NCBI RefSeq assembly: GCF_034048115.1 | Contig: NZ_CP139145.1 | Location: forward strand, 1,116,001 to 1,180,000 | DNA length: 64,000 bases | Direction: 5' to 3' | From: Pseudarthrobacter sp. IC2-21 | GTDB lineage: Bacteria; Actinomycetota; Actinomycetes; Actinomycetales; Micrococcaceae | Shown here: one piece after another, positions 7,897-16,623 of the stretch | How the letters are laid out: every line of letters starts with the position of its first letter | Numbering within the stretch: the stretch's first letter is position 1 | Notes under the pieces: generated by a model | Databases searched by the model: none | Seen by the model: only the letters and a program-made list of their open reading frames with translations | What the model was told of the DNA's origin: nothing | Program-made: the position numbers and the translations under genes

Positions 7897-9122
7897 CAGC
7901 AACCGATCCCCGTCAGATTCTCCCCGGGCAGGTTCTTCCCACAGAGGGGGCAGCCGCAGTGCTGGTGGGCCGCGTGTGGGACCCCGCCTCGAGGGGGCCG
8001 AGGGTGGTGGCCGTCCGGGGCGACGAGGTATTCGACCTCACCCCGATGGTCCGCACCGTGGCCGGGCTCCTCGAACTGGAAGACCCGGCGGGCTACGTGC
8101 TGCGCTCCCATGGTGCTACCAGCTGGAACCTTTCCGATCTGATCGATGCCTCGCTGGCGGGGGACCGGGAGCGGCCCCATCTGCTGTCCCCGATTGACCT
8201 GCAGGTGGTCAAGGCATGCGGAGTGACGTTCGTGGAGAGCATGGTGGAACGGGTCATCGAAGAGCGCTGCGGTGGCGATTCCACCCGTGCGGCCGAGGCC
8301 CGCAGGACGGTGGGCGAGGCGCTCGGGGGAACTCTGGACACGCTGCGCCCCGGCTCGGAACAGGCGCGGGAAGTCAAGAAGGTGTTGTCAGCCCGGGGGT
8401 TGTGGTCGCAGTACCTTGAGGTGGGCCTTGGCCCGGACCCGGAGGTGTTCACCAAAGCTCCCGTCCTGTCCTCCGTGGGCTTCGGCGCCGGGGTGGGCGT
8501 TCCCGGGTTTTCGTCGTGGAACAACCCCGAACCGGAACTGGTACTTGTTGTTGACTCATCCGGACAGGCCAGGGGCGCCACCCTGGGGAATGACGTCAAC
8601 CTCCGTGACGTGGAAGGGCGCAGTGCCCTCCTCCTGGGCATGGCCAAAGACAACAATGCATCCTGCGCCATCGGCCCGCTGATCCGGCTCTTCCATAACG
8701 ACTTCACCCTGGAGTCCCTCCGGGCGGAGGAAATCAGCCTCACGGTAGAAGGAACCGACGGATACCGGCTGGAGGGCCGCAACAGCCTGGCCCGGATCAG
8801 CCGTCCGTTCGAGGAGCTCATTAACGCTGCCTGGGGCCGCCACCACCAGTACCCGGACGGCTTCGCCCTCTTTACTGGAACACTCTTCGCGCCCACGCAG
8901 GACCGGGATGCCGCCGGGCTCGGCTTTACGCACAAGCCCGGCGACGTGGTCACCATCAGCAGCCCGCAGCTTGGAGTGCTCGTCAACCGGACCCGGAAGA
9001 CCGAGGACATGGAGCCGTGGACCTTCGGGATCAGTGCCCTGTTCGCATACCTTTCAGGGCTGGAGGCGAGGGCAGGAACCGTGCATCTGAATCCTGTGGC
9101 CCCAGCTCCGGCCAAGGGGTGA
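7893..9122 (+). CDS. FAH-family 2-keto-3-deoxy-sugar-acid dehydratase (probable)
   Basis: A 409-residue protein of the fumarylacetoacetate hydrolase superfamily. The C-terminal half has the family core, including TLGNDVNLRDVEGRSALLLG, where Asp and Glu residues would hold Mg2+. The roughly 100-residue N-terminal extension and the KDNNASCAIGPLI stretch fit the long subgroup that includes 2-keto-3-deoxy-arabonate dehydratase, which makes 2-oxoglutarate semialdehyde. That fits its coupling to the semialdehyde dehydrogenase (GTG start inside the upstream stop). The upstream sugar-acid dehydratase (IlvD/Edd or enolase type) is not in this cluster. A C-C hydrolase activity cannot be excluded. Confidence 0.82.
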   Translation: MTATDPRQILPGQVLPTEGAAAVLVGRVWDPASRGPRVVAVRGDEVFDLTPMVRTVAGLLELEDPAGYVLRSHGATSWNLSDLIDASLAGDRERPHLLSPIDLQVVKACGVTFVESMVERVIEERCGGDSTRAAEARRTVGEALGGTLDTLRPGSEQAREVKKVLSARGLWSQYLEVGLGPDPEVFTKAPVLSSVGFGAGVGVPGFSSWNNPEPELVLVVDSSGQARGATLGNDVNLRDVEGRSALLLGMAKDNNASCAIGPLIRLFHNDFTLESLRAEEISLTVEGTDGYRLEGRNSLARISRPFEELINAAWGRHHQYPDGFALFTGTLFAPTQDRDAAGLGFTHKPGDVVTISSPQLGVLVNRTRKTEDMEPWTFGISALFAYLSGLEARAGTVHLNPVAPAPAKG

Positions 9123-9151
9123 GGCGGGCTGGAAGCGTCGGGGTTCTTCGG

Positions 9152-10738
9152 CTACCTTGCCACCAGCCCCGGCACCCCGTCCCGGATCTCAAACGAAGCC
9201 TTCGTCGAAACGGGAGCGCCCGGCGTCGTGACGTGGTCCAGGGTCCGGAAGTCCGCGGTCATCGCGTCCCTGGTGATGCGCGTGTTCACGTACCCGCGGT
9301 TGTCGTTGTAGAACTTCAGGTGCGGGTTCCAGGCCATGACGGGGTCGGTGGTTGAACCTGACCCGTTGCCGGTGGAGGTGATGGAGGTGCAGACCAGCTC
9401 GGAACCCGCCACGGGGGAGGCAGGGTCCTTGTAGTCCACCTTGACGTCGTTGGCCCAGTTGCGGTGCACATCGCCGGTGAGGACGACGGCGTTGCGCACC
9501 TTCGCGTCCACCCAGCCCTGGGTGATGCGGCGGCGCGAGGCGGCGTAACCGTCCCAGCCGTCCATGGAGACGTCGTCGATCTCCGGTGCGGCGTTCCGGT
9601 CGCGCTCGGTGAAGAAGACCTGCTGGCCCAGGATGTCCCACCGCTGGGTGGAGTTCCTGAAGCCGTCCAGCAGCCACTTTTCCTGCTCGGCGCCGGTGAT
9701 GGTGCGGTCCTCGGCCAGACGCCCGGCCACGTTCTTCTTCCAGCCGTCACCGGCGAGCTGGTCGTCGCGGTACTGCCGGGTGTCCATCATGTGGAAGTTG
9801 GCCAGCTGGCCCCACTGCAAAGTCCGGTAAATCTTCATGTCGGCACCCGCCGGGACCGATGACGCGCGCAGGGGCATGTTCTCGTAGTACGCCTGGAACG
9901 CGGCGGCGCGGCGCTGCCGGAAGTGTTCGGCGGTGTCGTTCAGCTGCCCGGCGTCCGCGTTTTCCGGGACCTCGTCCGCCCAGTTGTTGTCCACTTCGTG
10001 GTCGTCCCACACCACCAGCCACGGCGCGACGGCGTGCGCGGCCTGCAGATCGGCGTCGGCCTTGTACTGCGCGTGCCGCTGCCGGTAGCCCGCGAGGCTG
10101 ACGGTCTCCGGGCCTTCGTGGTCCCGCGGGTTCCCGCCGCCGATCACATAGCTGTCCTTTTTGTACTCGTACAGGTAGTCGCCCAGGTGCAGCACCAGGT
10201 CCGGGTGGTCCTGCGCCAGCCGCGAATAGGCAGTGAAGTAGCCGTGCTCGTACTGCGCGCAGCTGGCGAACGCCATGGCCAGCGCGGCCGGCGTCTCGTG
10301 CAGCGCCGGGCTGGTGAGGGTGCGGCCCACCGGGCTGACGTGCTTGCCGGTGCGGAACCGGTAGAAGTACTCGCGGCCCGGGCGGAGTCCCTTCAGCTCC
10401 ACGTGCACCGAGTGCGCGGTTTCGATCCGGGCCTGCTCGACGCCGCGGGCTACTACCGTGCGCATGCTTGCGTCTTCAGCCACTTCCCAGGCGACGGCGA
10501 CGTTGCGTGCGGGCATGCCGCCCAGGCCGTCCCCGGCCACCGGGTCAATCGCGAGGCGCGTCCAGATCACAAAGCCGTCCGGCCACGGCTCGCCGGAGGC
10601 GATGCCCAGCATAAAAGGATCGGTGCGGAGACCGGCGTCGTCCGCGGTTGAAACGGCGACGGCGGCACTCGGCCACGCGGCGACGAGACCGGCCCCGAGG
10701 CCGGCGGTGAGCAGGGATCTGCGTGAAATGTTGTCCAT
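9152..10738 (-). CDS. phoD: PhoD-like alkaline phosphatase, Tat-exported
   Basis: A 528-residue secreted phosphodiesterase/phosphatase. The first 30 residues are a twin-arginine signal (SRRSLLTAGLG, then a hydrophobic stretch and an Ala-rich cleavage region). The N-terminal Fn3-like domain is followed by the metallophosphatase core with FASCAQYEHG, LHLGDYLYEY, WDDHEVDNNW, MMDTRQYRDD and LTGDVHRNW, which carry the Fe/Ca-binding residues of the PhoD family. ATG 10738 is chosen because it places the twin arginine at residues 6-7; there is no clear Shine-Dalgarno, so it may be leaderless. It would release phosphate from organic phosphodiesters outside the cell. It converges on the sugar-acid operon. 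Confidence 0.93.
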   Translation of the reverse strand: MDNISRRSLLTAGLGAGLVAAWPSAAVAVSTADDAGLRTDPFMLGIASGEPWPDGFVIWTRLAIDPVAGDGLGGMPARNVAVAWEVAEDASMRTVVARGVEQARIETAHSVHVELKGLRPGREYFYRFRTGKHVSPVGRTLTSPALHETPAALAMAFASCAQYEHGYFTAYSRLAQDHPDLVLHLGDYLYEYKKDSYVIGGGNPRDHEGPETVSLAGYRQRHAQYKADADLQAAHAVAPWLVVWDDHEVDNNWADEVPENADAGQLNDTAEHFRQRRAAAFQAYYENMPLRASSVPAGADMKIYRTLQWGQLANFHMMDTRQYRDDQLAGDGWKKNVAGRLAEDRTITGAEQEKWLLDGFRNSTQRWDILGQQVFFTERDRNAAPEIDDVSMDGWDGYAASRRRITQGWVDAKVRNAVVLTGDVHRNWANDVKVDYKDPASPVAGSELVCTSITSTGNGSGSTTDPVMAWNPHLKFYNDNRGYVNTRITRDAMTADFRTLDHVTTPGAPVSTKASFEIRDGVPGLVAR

Positions 10739-11004
10739 GGTTCGACCGTAGGGAGGCCGGTTGGACAGGTTCCAAGAATGACGTGAATGTGCGGTTAACT
10801 GCGTGACAAGAGCTGTCGATTCCGTTCGAAGCAGTGGACCCCCGGTACGTCCTCCGCGGAAAGGGTATCTTTGGCGAAGGGGGGCCGTGCCGGTCAAGTC
10901 CTACACCGGTGTCCGGGTTTGTCCGCGGCCAGGCCGAGCAGCACGCCACCGATGTCAGAGCCCGACGGTAATGTCGCCGTCATCATGACTGAGGAGAGTG
11001 ACTG

Positions 11005-11742
11005 GTGAGCAACGCCGGTGAATGGACTGCCACGCTCAAGGCATTCCACGAGAAGCAGCTGGACCGTCCCCGCCGTGTGTACCGGCTCGGCAAGACAAAG
11101 GTGCTCTTTTCGCGTGGCCATGCCGCCTGCACCGTGGGTGCAGCTGTTGTGGCGTCATGGCTGGACTTTCCAACCTGGACGTTCTGGATTGCCATCGCCA
11201 TCGGGTATTTCGGCGGCAAGTACCTCTTCCCGGTCCCTCGCAGCAGCGTGGCGAGCCGCTACGGCTTCAGGCCGGTGGCCCGGAAAAGTCCCGGCGAACT
11301 GGACTACATGACGCCGGAGGAGATCCGGGCTTACCAGTACAACGTCCAGTTCATCCAGAAGGGCGTCACCCCCTTGGAGTTGGGGACCGAAGAGGCCCTT
11401 GGCCGGCAGTCTGAGGGAGCCCGGGCAGTGTCCCGGGCCGCAGGCACGGACGCCGGGATGTTGGCGCACTTGTCCCTCGCCGATGTCCACGAATACGGGC
11501 GGACCGCCGACCGCCACGATCTGCTGAAGCGGCGGTGGCTCACCTATGAGGTGGACCCGCAGTTGCAGTTCGATTTTCCCGCCATGTCCGATGTCTCCTT
11601 GCCGGCCACCGCGGCCATGATCCGGGCCATGCACAATGCCGATTACGAGAGGGCCATAGGCAATGGGGCCGCTTACAGGCTGGCTGTGGACAGGTTTTCG
11701 CAGACCCTGGCTGAGGCGGAACGGGCAGCCGGCGTTCCGTAG
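11005..11742 (+). CDS. Hypothetical protein with one or two membrane helices
   Basis: A 245-residue protein I do not recognise. Residues about 37-65 are hydrophobic (VGAAVVASWLDFPTWTFWIAIAIGYF) and could form one or two membrane helices. The long remainder is charged and probably cytoplasmic, with a DYMTPEEIRAYQYNVQF stretch after the membrane part. GTG 11005 has GAGGAGAG upstream. It stands alone between the divergent PhoD gene and the convergent GGDEF gene. No catalytic motif is visible. Confidence 0.75.
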   Translation: MSNAGEWTATLKAFHEKQLDRPRRVYRLGKTKVLFSRGHAACTVGAAVVASWLDFPTWTFWIAIAIGYFGGKYLFPVPRSSVASRYGFRPVARKSPGELDYMTPEEIRAYQYNVQFIQKGVTPLELGTEEALGRQSEGARAVSRAAGTDAGMLAHLSLADVHEYGRTADRHDLLKRRWLTYEVDPQLQFDFPAMSDVSLPATAAMIRAMHNADYERAIGNGAAYRLAVDRFSQTLAEAERAAGVP

Positions 11743-11794
11743 AAGTGGCGTGTGCCCGCAGGGTGAAAGAACCGGACACCGGGCCCCGGCCGGC

Positions 11795-13105
11795 TTACCC
11801 GCCCAGGGTATCGAAGGCCTCGTACCTGGCCTTGCCGCCATGCTTCGCGCGGTACATCGCCGAATCCGCCTGCCGCAGCAGTTCCCTGACGTCCGCGGTC
11901 TCCGGTGTCCGCTGTGCGGCACCGATGCTCAGCGAGACGCGCAGCGGCCGGCCGCCGATCACAAACGGCTCGCTCAGTGCCTCGTAGATGCGTTCGGCGA
12001 CGGGCCCCGTTGTGGGAGTGCCGTCGTCGTTATCCATCACGACGACGGCGAACTCGTCACCTCCCAGCCGGGCCACCAGGTCCCCGCTGCGGACGCTGGA
12101 ACGGATCCGCTCGGCCAGCTGGACCAGCAGCGCATCGCCGCCCTCGTGGCCCAGCGAATCGTTGACGTCTTTGAAGTCATCGATGTCGATGAAAAGCAGG
12201 CCCTCATTCCGCGTCCGGGCCTGCTTGTCCTGGCTGAATGACGCCGCCAGCCGCTCGGTGAGGGCCGCCCGGTTGGCGAGCCCGGTGAGGTCATCGTGCG
12301 TGGCACGGTAGGTCAGTATTTCGTGGCTGTCCTGGAGCGCGGCGGCCATCCCGTTGAACGCCACCGCCACTTCGCCGAGCTCGTCCCGGCGGGCCACGGA
12401 CAGGCGGTGGCTGTAGTCTCCCGCCTCCAGGTTCCGGACCCCGCGGTGCAGGCTGTTGAGCGGACGGATGAGGTCCTTGACCATCCGACGGCGGAGGTAG
12501 AGTGTGCCGCCCACCGCCACCAACAGGAGCACCCACCTGGCCACGAACAGCAGGTCCTCGAAGAAGCTCGTGTCCACCAGCCCCCGGTCCAGTCCGTCCA
12601 CCGACGACGCCTGGATGGCGGCCAGCTGCCGGCGAACGTTCGTACTCGCTTCCATCAGGGCGGTCGCATCGGCCACGTGGTTTCCCGTCAGCCCCGGTGC
12701 CTGCGCGCCCCGGAGACCGCTTTGCTCGAGGCTTGCTTGCCAGTCCTGGTGTGCCTTCTCCAGCGCGGCGGTCCGGCTTGTGTTCCCGACGCCGACGGCG
12801 GCGGCTGCTTTGAACAGCGCCTCTACGTCTTCCTGCGCACCGGCGAAGGCGGTTCCGTCCACGGGCTTTGCCTCGATCAGACAGTGTCCCAGTTGCTCGT
12901 GAACTTCAAGGGCGGCTGTCAGTTGGTCGACGCTGCCGTACTCCGCCTTCAGGCGCCCGGCGGCACCCTGCATCTCGTTGACCACCAGCCGGACACCGGC
13001 AATGGTGACCACGGCGCCGATCAGCAAGGCCACCAGCATGTACGTGAACGCCCGGGACCATTCGCGCTGCAGGCTGTACGAGCGCGTGGTGGGGGCGTTA
13101 TTCAT
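11795..13105 (-). CDS. Membrane-bound diguanylate cyclase (HAMP-GGDEF)
   Basis: A 436-residue enzyme that should make cyclic di-GMP from two GTP. Order: N-terminal membrane helix (20-42), an extracytoplasmic helical sensor region (about 43-185), a second helix (187-205), a HAMP-like linker (205-260) and a GGDEF domain (265-430). The active-site GGDEF is intact at 348-352, and the product-inhibition site RSGD sits at 339-342, five residues before it, so feedback inhibition is expected. ATG 13105 is preferred, with GAGG 7 nt upstream, over a longer open frame with no hydrophobic logic. It shares the minus strand with the APC permease gene but a hairpin separates them. Confidence 0.92.
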   Translation of the reverse strand: MNNAPTTRSYSLQREWSRAFTYMLVALLIGAVVTIAGVRLVVNEMQGAAGRLKAEYGSVDQLTAALEVHEQLGHCLIEAKPVDGTAFAGAQEDVEALFKAAAAVGVGNTSRTAALEKAHQDWQASLEQSGLRGAQAPGLTGNHVADATALMEASTNVRRQLAAIQASSVDGLDRGLVDTSFFEDLLFVARWVLLLVAVGGTLYLRRRMVKDLIRPLNSLHRGVRNLEAGDYSHRLSVARRDELGEVAVAFNGMAAALQDSHEILTYRATHDDLTGLANRAALTERLAASFSQDKQARTRNEGLLFIDIDDFKDVNDSLGHEGGDALLVQLAERIRSSVRSGDLVARLGGDEFAVVVMDNDDGTPTTGPVAERIYEALSEPFVIGGRPLRVSLSIGAAQRTPETADVRELLRQADSAMYRAKHGGKARYEAFDTLGG

Positions 13106-13192
13106 GGGCGTCCTCAGGCCGGGGAAGGTAATGACCAAGTTACACGGCGCACACCAGGCACAGGGGTTTGTTTCTTTGGCATCTGCGCCACA

Positions 13193-13236
13193 CGGCTGCG
13201 GGGTGGCCAGCAGAACAGCCGACCACCCCGCAGCCG
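13193..13236 (-). terminator. Terminator-like hairpin after the APC permease gene
   Basis: A perfect 14-bp inverted repeat (13193-13206 with 13223-13236) with a 16-nt loop begins 5 nt after the stop codon of the minus-strand permease gene. GC-rich stem without a long U-tract. Confidence 0.65.
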
Positions 13237-13240
13237 TCAT

Positions 13241-14737
13241 TCACCTGGAAGACGGGACAGTTTCCAGGTCTTCGACGTCGTTGTCAGAGCCGTTGTCCGA
13301 AACATCGACGATGCCTGCTTCATCCTTCGCGCCGCCAGATTCGCGCTGGGAATAGAGCCAGATGGGGATGTAGAGGGACAGGACGAGGAATCCGAGCCAG
13401 GTGGAGGCCCAACCGATTTCCTGGCTGTTCAGGTAGACCACACCCACCAGGCACAGCGGCAGATTGAACAACCCGAAGATCAGCGCGACGTTCTTCCAGC
13501 CCTTGGGGGCCTTGAACGGCCTTTCAAGAGTGGCGAAAGCCGGGTGCTTCTTGGCCCTGACATAGGCGAACAGGCTGATGCCGTTGGCACAGGTGTAGCC
13601 GATTGCGGCGGCCGCCAGGATCGCGGCGAGGGAACCCATGGAAATCAGGACCATATTGAAGGCGGCCGTCACAAGCAAGGCAACGAATGGAGTTCCGTGC
13701 CGGTTCGTCTTGCCGAACACCCGGGGCAGGTTGCCTTCCGTCGTCATCGAGTGCAGGGCACGGGACGAACCAAGGTAAGCGGTCTGGATGATCAGGATCA
13801 TGGCGGCGATCAGCATGATGATCGTAATGACTGAGCCGGCTTCACCGAACACGGCCTGTGCCACCGGAATCAGGGGTGAGAGAGGCTCGGCCATCACACC
13901 GTCAACACCCAGCACGCCGATCACGGCAGTTTGAACAAGTACATAAGAAAGGAAACAGATGGCGCCGCAGGCAAACAGCGCCTTCGGGACGTCCTTGGAC
14001 GGGTTTTTGTATTCGGGCGCGTAAATTGCTGCGGTTTCCCAGCCACAGGCACTCCACTGGGCAATCGCGAAGATGCCAAAGAGGATCAGAACGTGGTGCA
14101 TGTCCCAGGCCCAGTCAGCCGGCCACCAGTTGCCCGTGATGTTGGCCATGTCAACGTGCCCGGTAGCGAAAGGCGCCGCGGTCAGGATTACCAGCGGAAT
14201 CAGCGAGACCGCCGCCAGGATGTACCCCAGGATGGCGCCGTCCTTCAGTCCGAACCAGTTCACGATGAAGAGTCCGCTGAAGATCACCAGACCTGACATC
14301 AAGGAGAGCTGATATTCGGTGAAGGTTTCTGCCAACACCGGAAACAGTCCGTGAAGGTAGCCGCCCACCAGGATGGAAAAGATGGCCAGGACCGGATTCC
14401 AGGCAAACCAGTAGCTCCACGCGGAGAAGCCGCCGATCAGCTTGCCCTTGTCGTACTTGCCTTTGTAGTTCTCGGTGCGAAACACATGCTGGGCGAAACC
14501 GGGCAGGCCGGAGGCCTTGGGAAAGGTGGTGGCCAGTTCCGCATAGGCGGCGTTCTGGATAAACCCCTGGATGACCGACAGCCCCCATACGAGGATGGCG
14601 GCGGCAGCCATGTACATGGGCAGATAGCCGAGAGACGGCAGAATCAACAACGGCACACCCAGCGCAATGGCCAACCCCTGTTTCCAGTTGATGGACCTTT
14701 CCAGGTGGCCAATGCCATCCGAAATGTTTTTACTCAT
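13241..14737 (-). CDS. APC-superfamily amino acid/amine permease
   Basis: A 498-residue, roughly 12-helix permease. Helix 1 carries the broken-helix glycine region (GLAIALGVPLLILPSLGY), and QWSACGWETAAIYAPEYKNPSKDVPKA is the conserved APC loop region. ATG 14737 (MSKNISD) is chosen over an in-frame ATG 21 nt earlier because AAGGAG lies 6 nt upstream. The acidic C-terminal tail (DNGSDNDVEDLE) is unusual but not functionally informative. It begins the accessory block containing the Tmm-like monooxygenase, EutQ-like cupin and TetR regulator, so an amine or amino-alcohol substrate is plausible. Substrate specificity is inference only. Confidence 0.88.
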   Translation of the reverse strand: MSKNISDGIGHLERSINWKQGLAIALGVPLLILPSLGYLPMYMAAAAILVWGLSVIQGFIQNAAYAELATTFPKASGLPGFAQHVFRTENYKGKYDKGKLIGGFSAWSYWFAWNPVLAIFSILVGGYLHGLFPVLAETFTEYQLSLMSGLVIFSGLFIVNWFGLKDGAILGYILAAVSLIPLVILTAAPFATGHVDMANITGNWWPADWAWDMHHVLILFGIFAIAQWSACGWETAAIYAPEYKNPSKDVPKALFACGAICFLSYVLVQTAVIGVLGVDGVMAEPLSPLIPVAQAVFGEAGSVITIIMLIAAMILIIQTAYLGSSRALHSMTTEGNLPRVFGKTNRHGTPFVALLVTAAFNMVLISMGSLAAILAAAAIGYTCANGISLFAYVRAKKHPAFATLERPFKAPKGWKNVALIFGLFNLPLCLVGVVYLNSQEIGWASTWLGFLVLSLYIPIWLYSQRESGGAKDEAGIVDVSDNGSDNDVEDLETVPSSR

Positions 14738-15225
14738 AACAGTCTCCTTAGACGACAAAGTCGCCTGATCTGTGAGGATGAATTAAGAGGTCTTGAATAT
14801 TGCGGTGCCCGTGCCAATAGTGCTGGATAGGGCGCAATATGACAGCTCAAAAGGGCAAGACATGATTAGTCAGGATTATTCAAGACGGACGCCAATCAAT
14901 GGCAGCTCTCCGCCATTTAGAGGGAGGCACCATACGGCATCTTGAGAGTACGGAGGCACGCCAAAGATTGATATATCTGTTAGCTGTTATCCGCTCGACA
15001 AGGCCCTGCGGCTGCGGTCTGCAGTATCAGGTCCTACGGCCGGTAAAAGTTTGAAGGTGGTACATAAAGGCTGGTGCTTTGGCCGCAAAGCGCGGGCGAT
15101 CCGCGAAAATGTAGGAATGCTTAGTGGGCAAACAAGTGCAGCGGACCAACCGAGGGCATGAGGGCCGGCGCCCGTCAGGGAGAAGCCGTTGCCTGGCCTG
15201 GAGCGACCGCGGAGGAAACTGAAGC
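14738..15225. other. Intergenic region upstream of the APC permease gene
   Basis: No gene is supported in these 488 bp. There is an inverted repeat with perfect 8-bp arms ATATTGCG (14797-14804) and CGCAATAT (14833-14840), about 60-100 bp upstream of the permease start, which could bind a regulator. AT content is somewhat higher than in neighbouring genes. No terminator for the cupin gene on the right is obvious. Confidence 0.5.
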
Positions 15226-15636
15226 CTAGAGTTCGTAGTACCGGAATGAGTGCGACACTGCACCCTCCGGGTTGGGGCCGTAAATCGTCACCATGCGTGC
15301 ATAGACAGGTGCCCAGTAGCGGCCCAGCTGTCCGGGGTTGACGCGAGCTGAATCCCCGGGTTTAAGGACGACAGTTTTGCCTTCACTTTCGATGAAAAGT
15401 TCGCCTTCCACAACGAAATTTGTCTCGGAGTGCGGGTGAAAGTCCTCCCATCCGCAGGCTTCCAGTTCCCATTCCGAGAGCCGGAAGTCATCCCATGGTC
15501 CGTCGGGATTAGCGTTGATGAATCTGCAGCGCAGTCGCGGCCATTCGTCCTTCATGACCGTCATGGACTGCATTGACCAGAAGTCGATCTGTTCGCCCGT
15601 CGTCACTGACGGGAGCTGGGTGGTGGCTGTGGCCAT
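15226..15636 (-). CDS. Small cupin protein (paralogue 1)
   Basis: A 136-residue single-domain cupin. The cupin motif 1 region contains EDFHPHSETNFVVEGEL (two His and a Glu for metal), and motif 2 is KPGDSARVNPGQLGRYW, in which the usual last His is replaced. A conserved second half (VYARMVTIYGPNPEG) closes the barrel. It is clearly paralogous to the cupin at 18756-19169: WDDF-LSEW, WEDFHPHSET, GDSARVNPG and YGPNP are shared. It may bind a small ligand or act as an isomerase or dioxygenase; no precise role can be assigned. It is divergent from the EutQ-like cupin gene and shares its regulatory gap. Confidence 0.82.
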   Translation of the reverse strand: MATATTQLPSVTTGEQIDFWSMQSMTVMKDEWPRLRCRFINANPDGPWDDFRLSEWELEACGWEDFHPHSETNFVVEGELFIESEGKTVVLKPGDSARVNPGQLGRYWAPVYARMVTIYGPNPEGAVSHSFRYYEL

Positions 15637-16116
15637 AATCTTTCACCGTTCTTCAAAGGGAAGCCTGCTGAGGGAACTTCGGTGAATCCAAAAGCTGGTG
15701 AATCAACGTGATGTGAGTCACGGATTTGAATACTTTGACATTGACAAGCGTCCCAGTCAAGGGTCCATGAGAAGAATATTGACGTTGCCAAGTCTCTGAT
15801 CTGAGTGTTAGTTCTCAAAAAAATAATCCCGCAAATCTTCTCCTGAACGATTGACTTGTACGAGTGTTCATGTGAAAGTCGGTAAACGATCATAAGTGAT
15901 TCACTTCACACTGGTTCGGCTCAAAGAGGAGCCAGGCCGGTCCGTTGAGAATCGAAAATGTCGGATTTGCAGCCTTTCCTCCCGGAGCCATATCCCGGTT
16001 TCAGAGGTGACCTTCAACGCAGCCCCCTTATGCGCCAAAAGCGCAATCCTCTATGGCCATTTACGCCCCCCAAAAAGAGTTCTGAGGAACTCTTCACCCA
16101 CTTCACAGGAGACACC
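15637..16116. other. 480-bp divergent regulatory region
   Basis: Relatively AT-rich for this genome. Besides the TGAAC/TGTTCA dyad it contains a perfect 13-bp palindrome AAGTGATTCACTT (15894-15906). Short open frames here have no ribosome site and no resemblance to known proteins. I read it as the promoter region for both cupin genes. Confidence 0.55.
15844..15874. promoter_or_regulatory. Inverted-repeat operator, copy A (TGAAC-N16-TGTTCATGTG)
   Basis: TGAAC at 15844 and TGTTCATGTG at 15865-15874 form a dyad with 21 bp between half-site starts. The same arrangement and spacing recurs at 19274-19306 in the other divergent cupin promoter region. The site lies midway between the divergent cupin genes at 15636 (-) and 16117 (+). 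The TetR gene at 18120 is the nearest candidate regulator. Confidence 0.6.
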
Positions 16117-16497
16117 ATGGAAACCACTCTCGTAGGAACCCTGAGCAAGGCCGGATCCATCCACAAGGTTGAAAACGGCTTCACCGGACTTCCCTCGATG
16201 AATGAGCCGGGAACGGACGCCGCGATCGGCGACTCCCTGCACAACCCCGAAGGATCCGTCATGTGCGCCGGCTTCTTCGAACTGAAGGCGTCCGAGCCCC
16301 TGGTGTACACGTACACCTATGACGAGATGAAGGTTGTCATCAAGGGCGAATTCATCCTCACGGACCAGAGCACCGGCGAAGTCACGCACGCGAAAGAACG
16401 CGACGTGCTGTTCTTCCCCAAGGGCACCACCGTGAAGTTTGAGACCCCCGAATACGCCCTCGGGTTCTTCGTAGGGGACCGCACTTTCGAGCCCTAA
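16117..16497 (+). CDS. EutQ-like cupin protein
   Basis: A 126-residue single-domain cupin resembling the EutQ/DUF861 group, known from ethanolamine utilisation and related loci. Visible are CAGFFELKASEP, the YTYDEMKVVIKGEF strand pair with the motif 1 acidic residue, and RDVLFFPKGTTVKFETPE as motif 2. ATG 16117 has AGGAG 6-10 nt upstream; a longer frame begins inside the regulatory region and is not preferred. It is 126 bp upstream of the Tmm-like gene on the same strand and probably co-transcribed. EutQ proteins have been linked to acetate kinase activity in one organism, but that cannot be assumed here. Confidence 0.8.
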   Translation: METTLVGTLSKAGSIHKVENGFTGLPSMNEPGTDAAIGDSLHNPEGSVMCAGFFELKASEPLVYTYTYDEMKVVIKGEFILTDQSTGEVTHAKERDVLFFPKGTTVKFETPEYALGFFVGDRTFEP

Positions 16498-16623
16498 GAT
16501 CCTCCGGCGCGGTCGCGGGACGGCAGTTGCCGCCCGCGACAAGCGAAGAGCGTTATGGACAGGCAGTAAAGCTCCCAATGCCGCACAGCAGCGGCCCAAT
16601 GACTATCAGAAGAGGAAGCAAAC

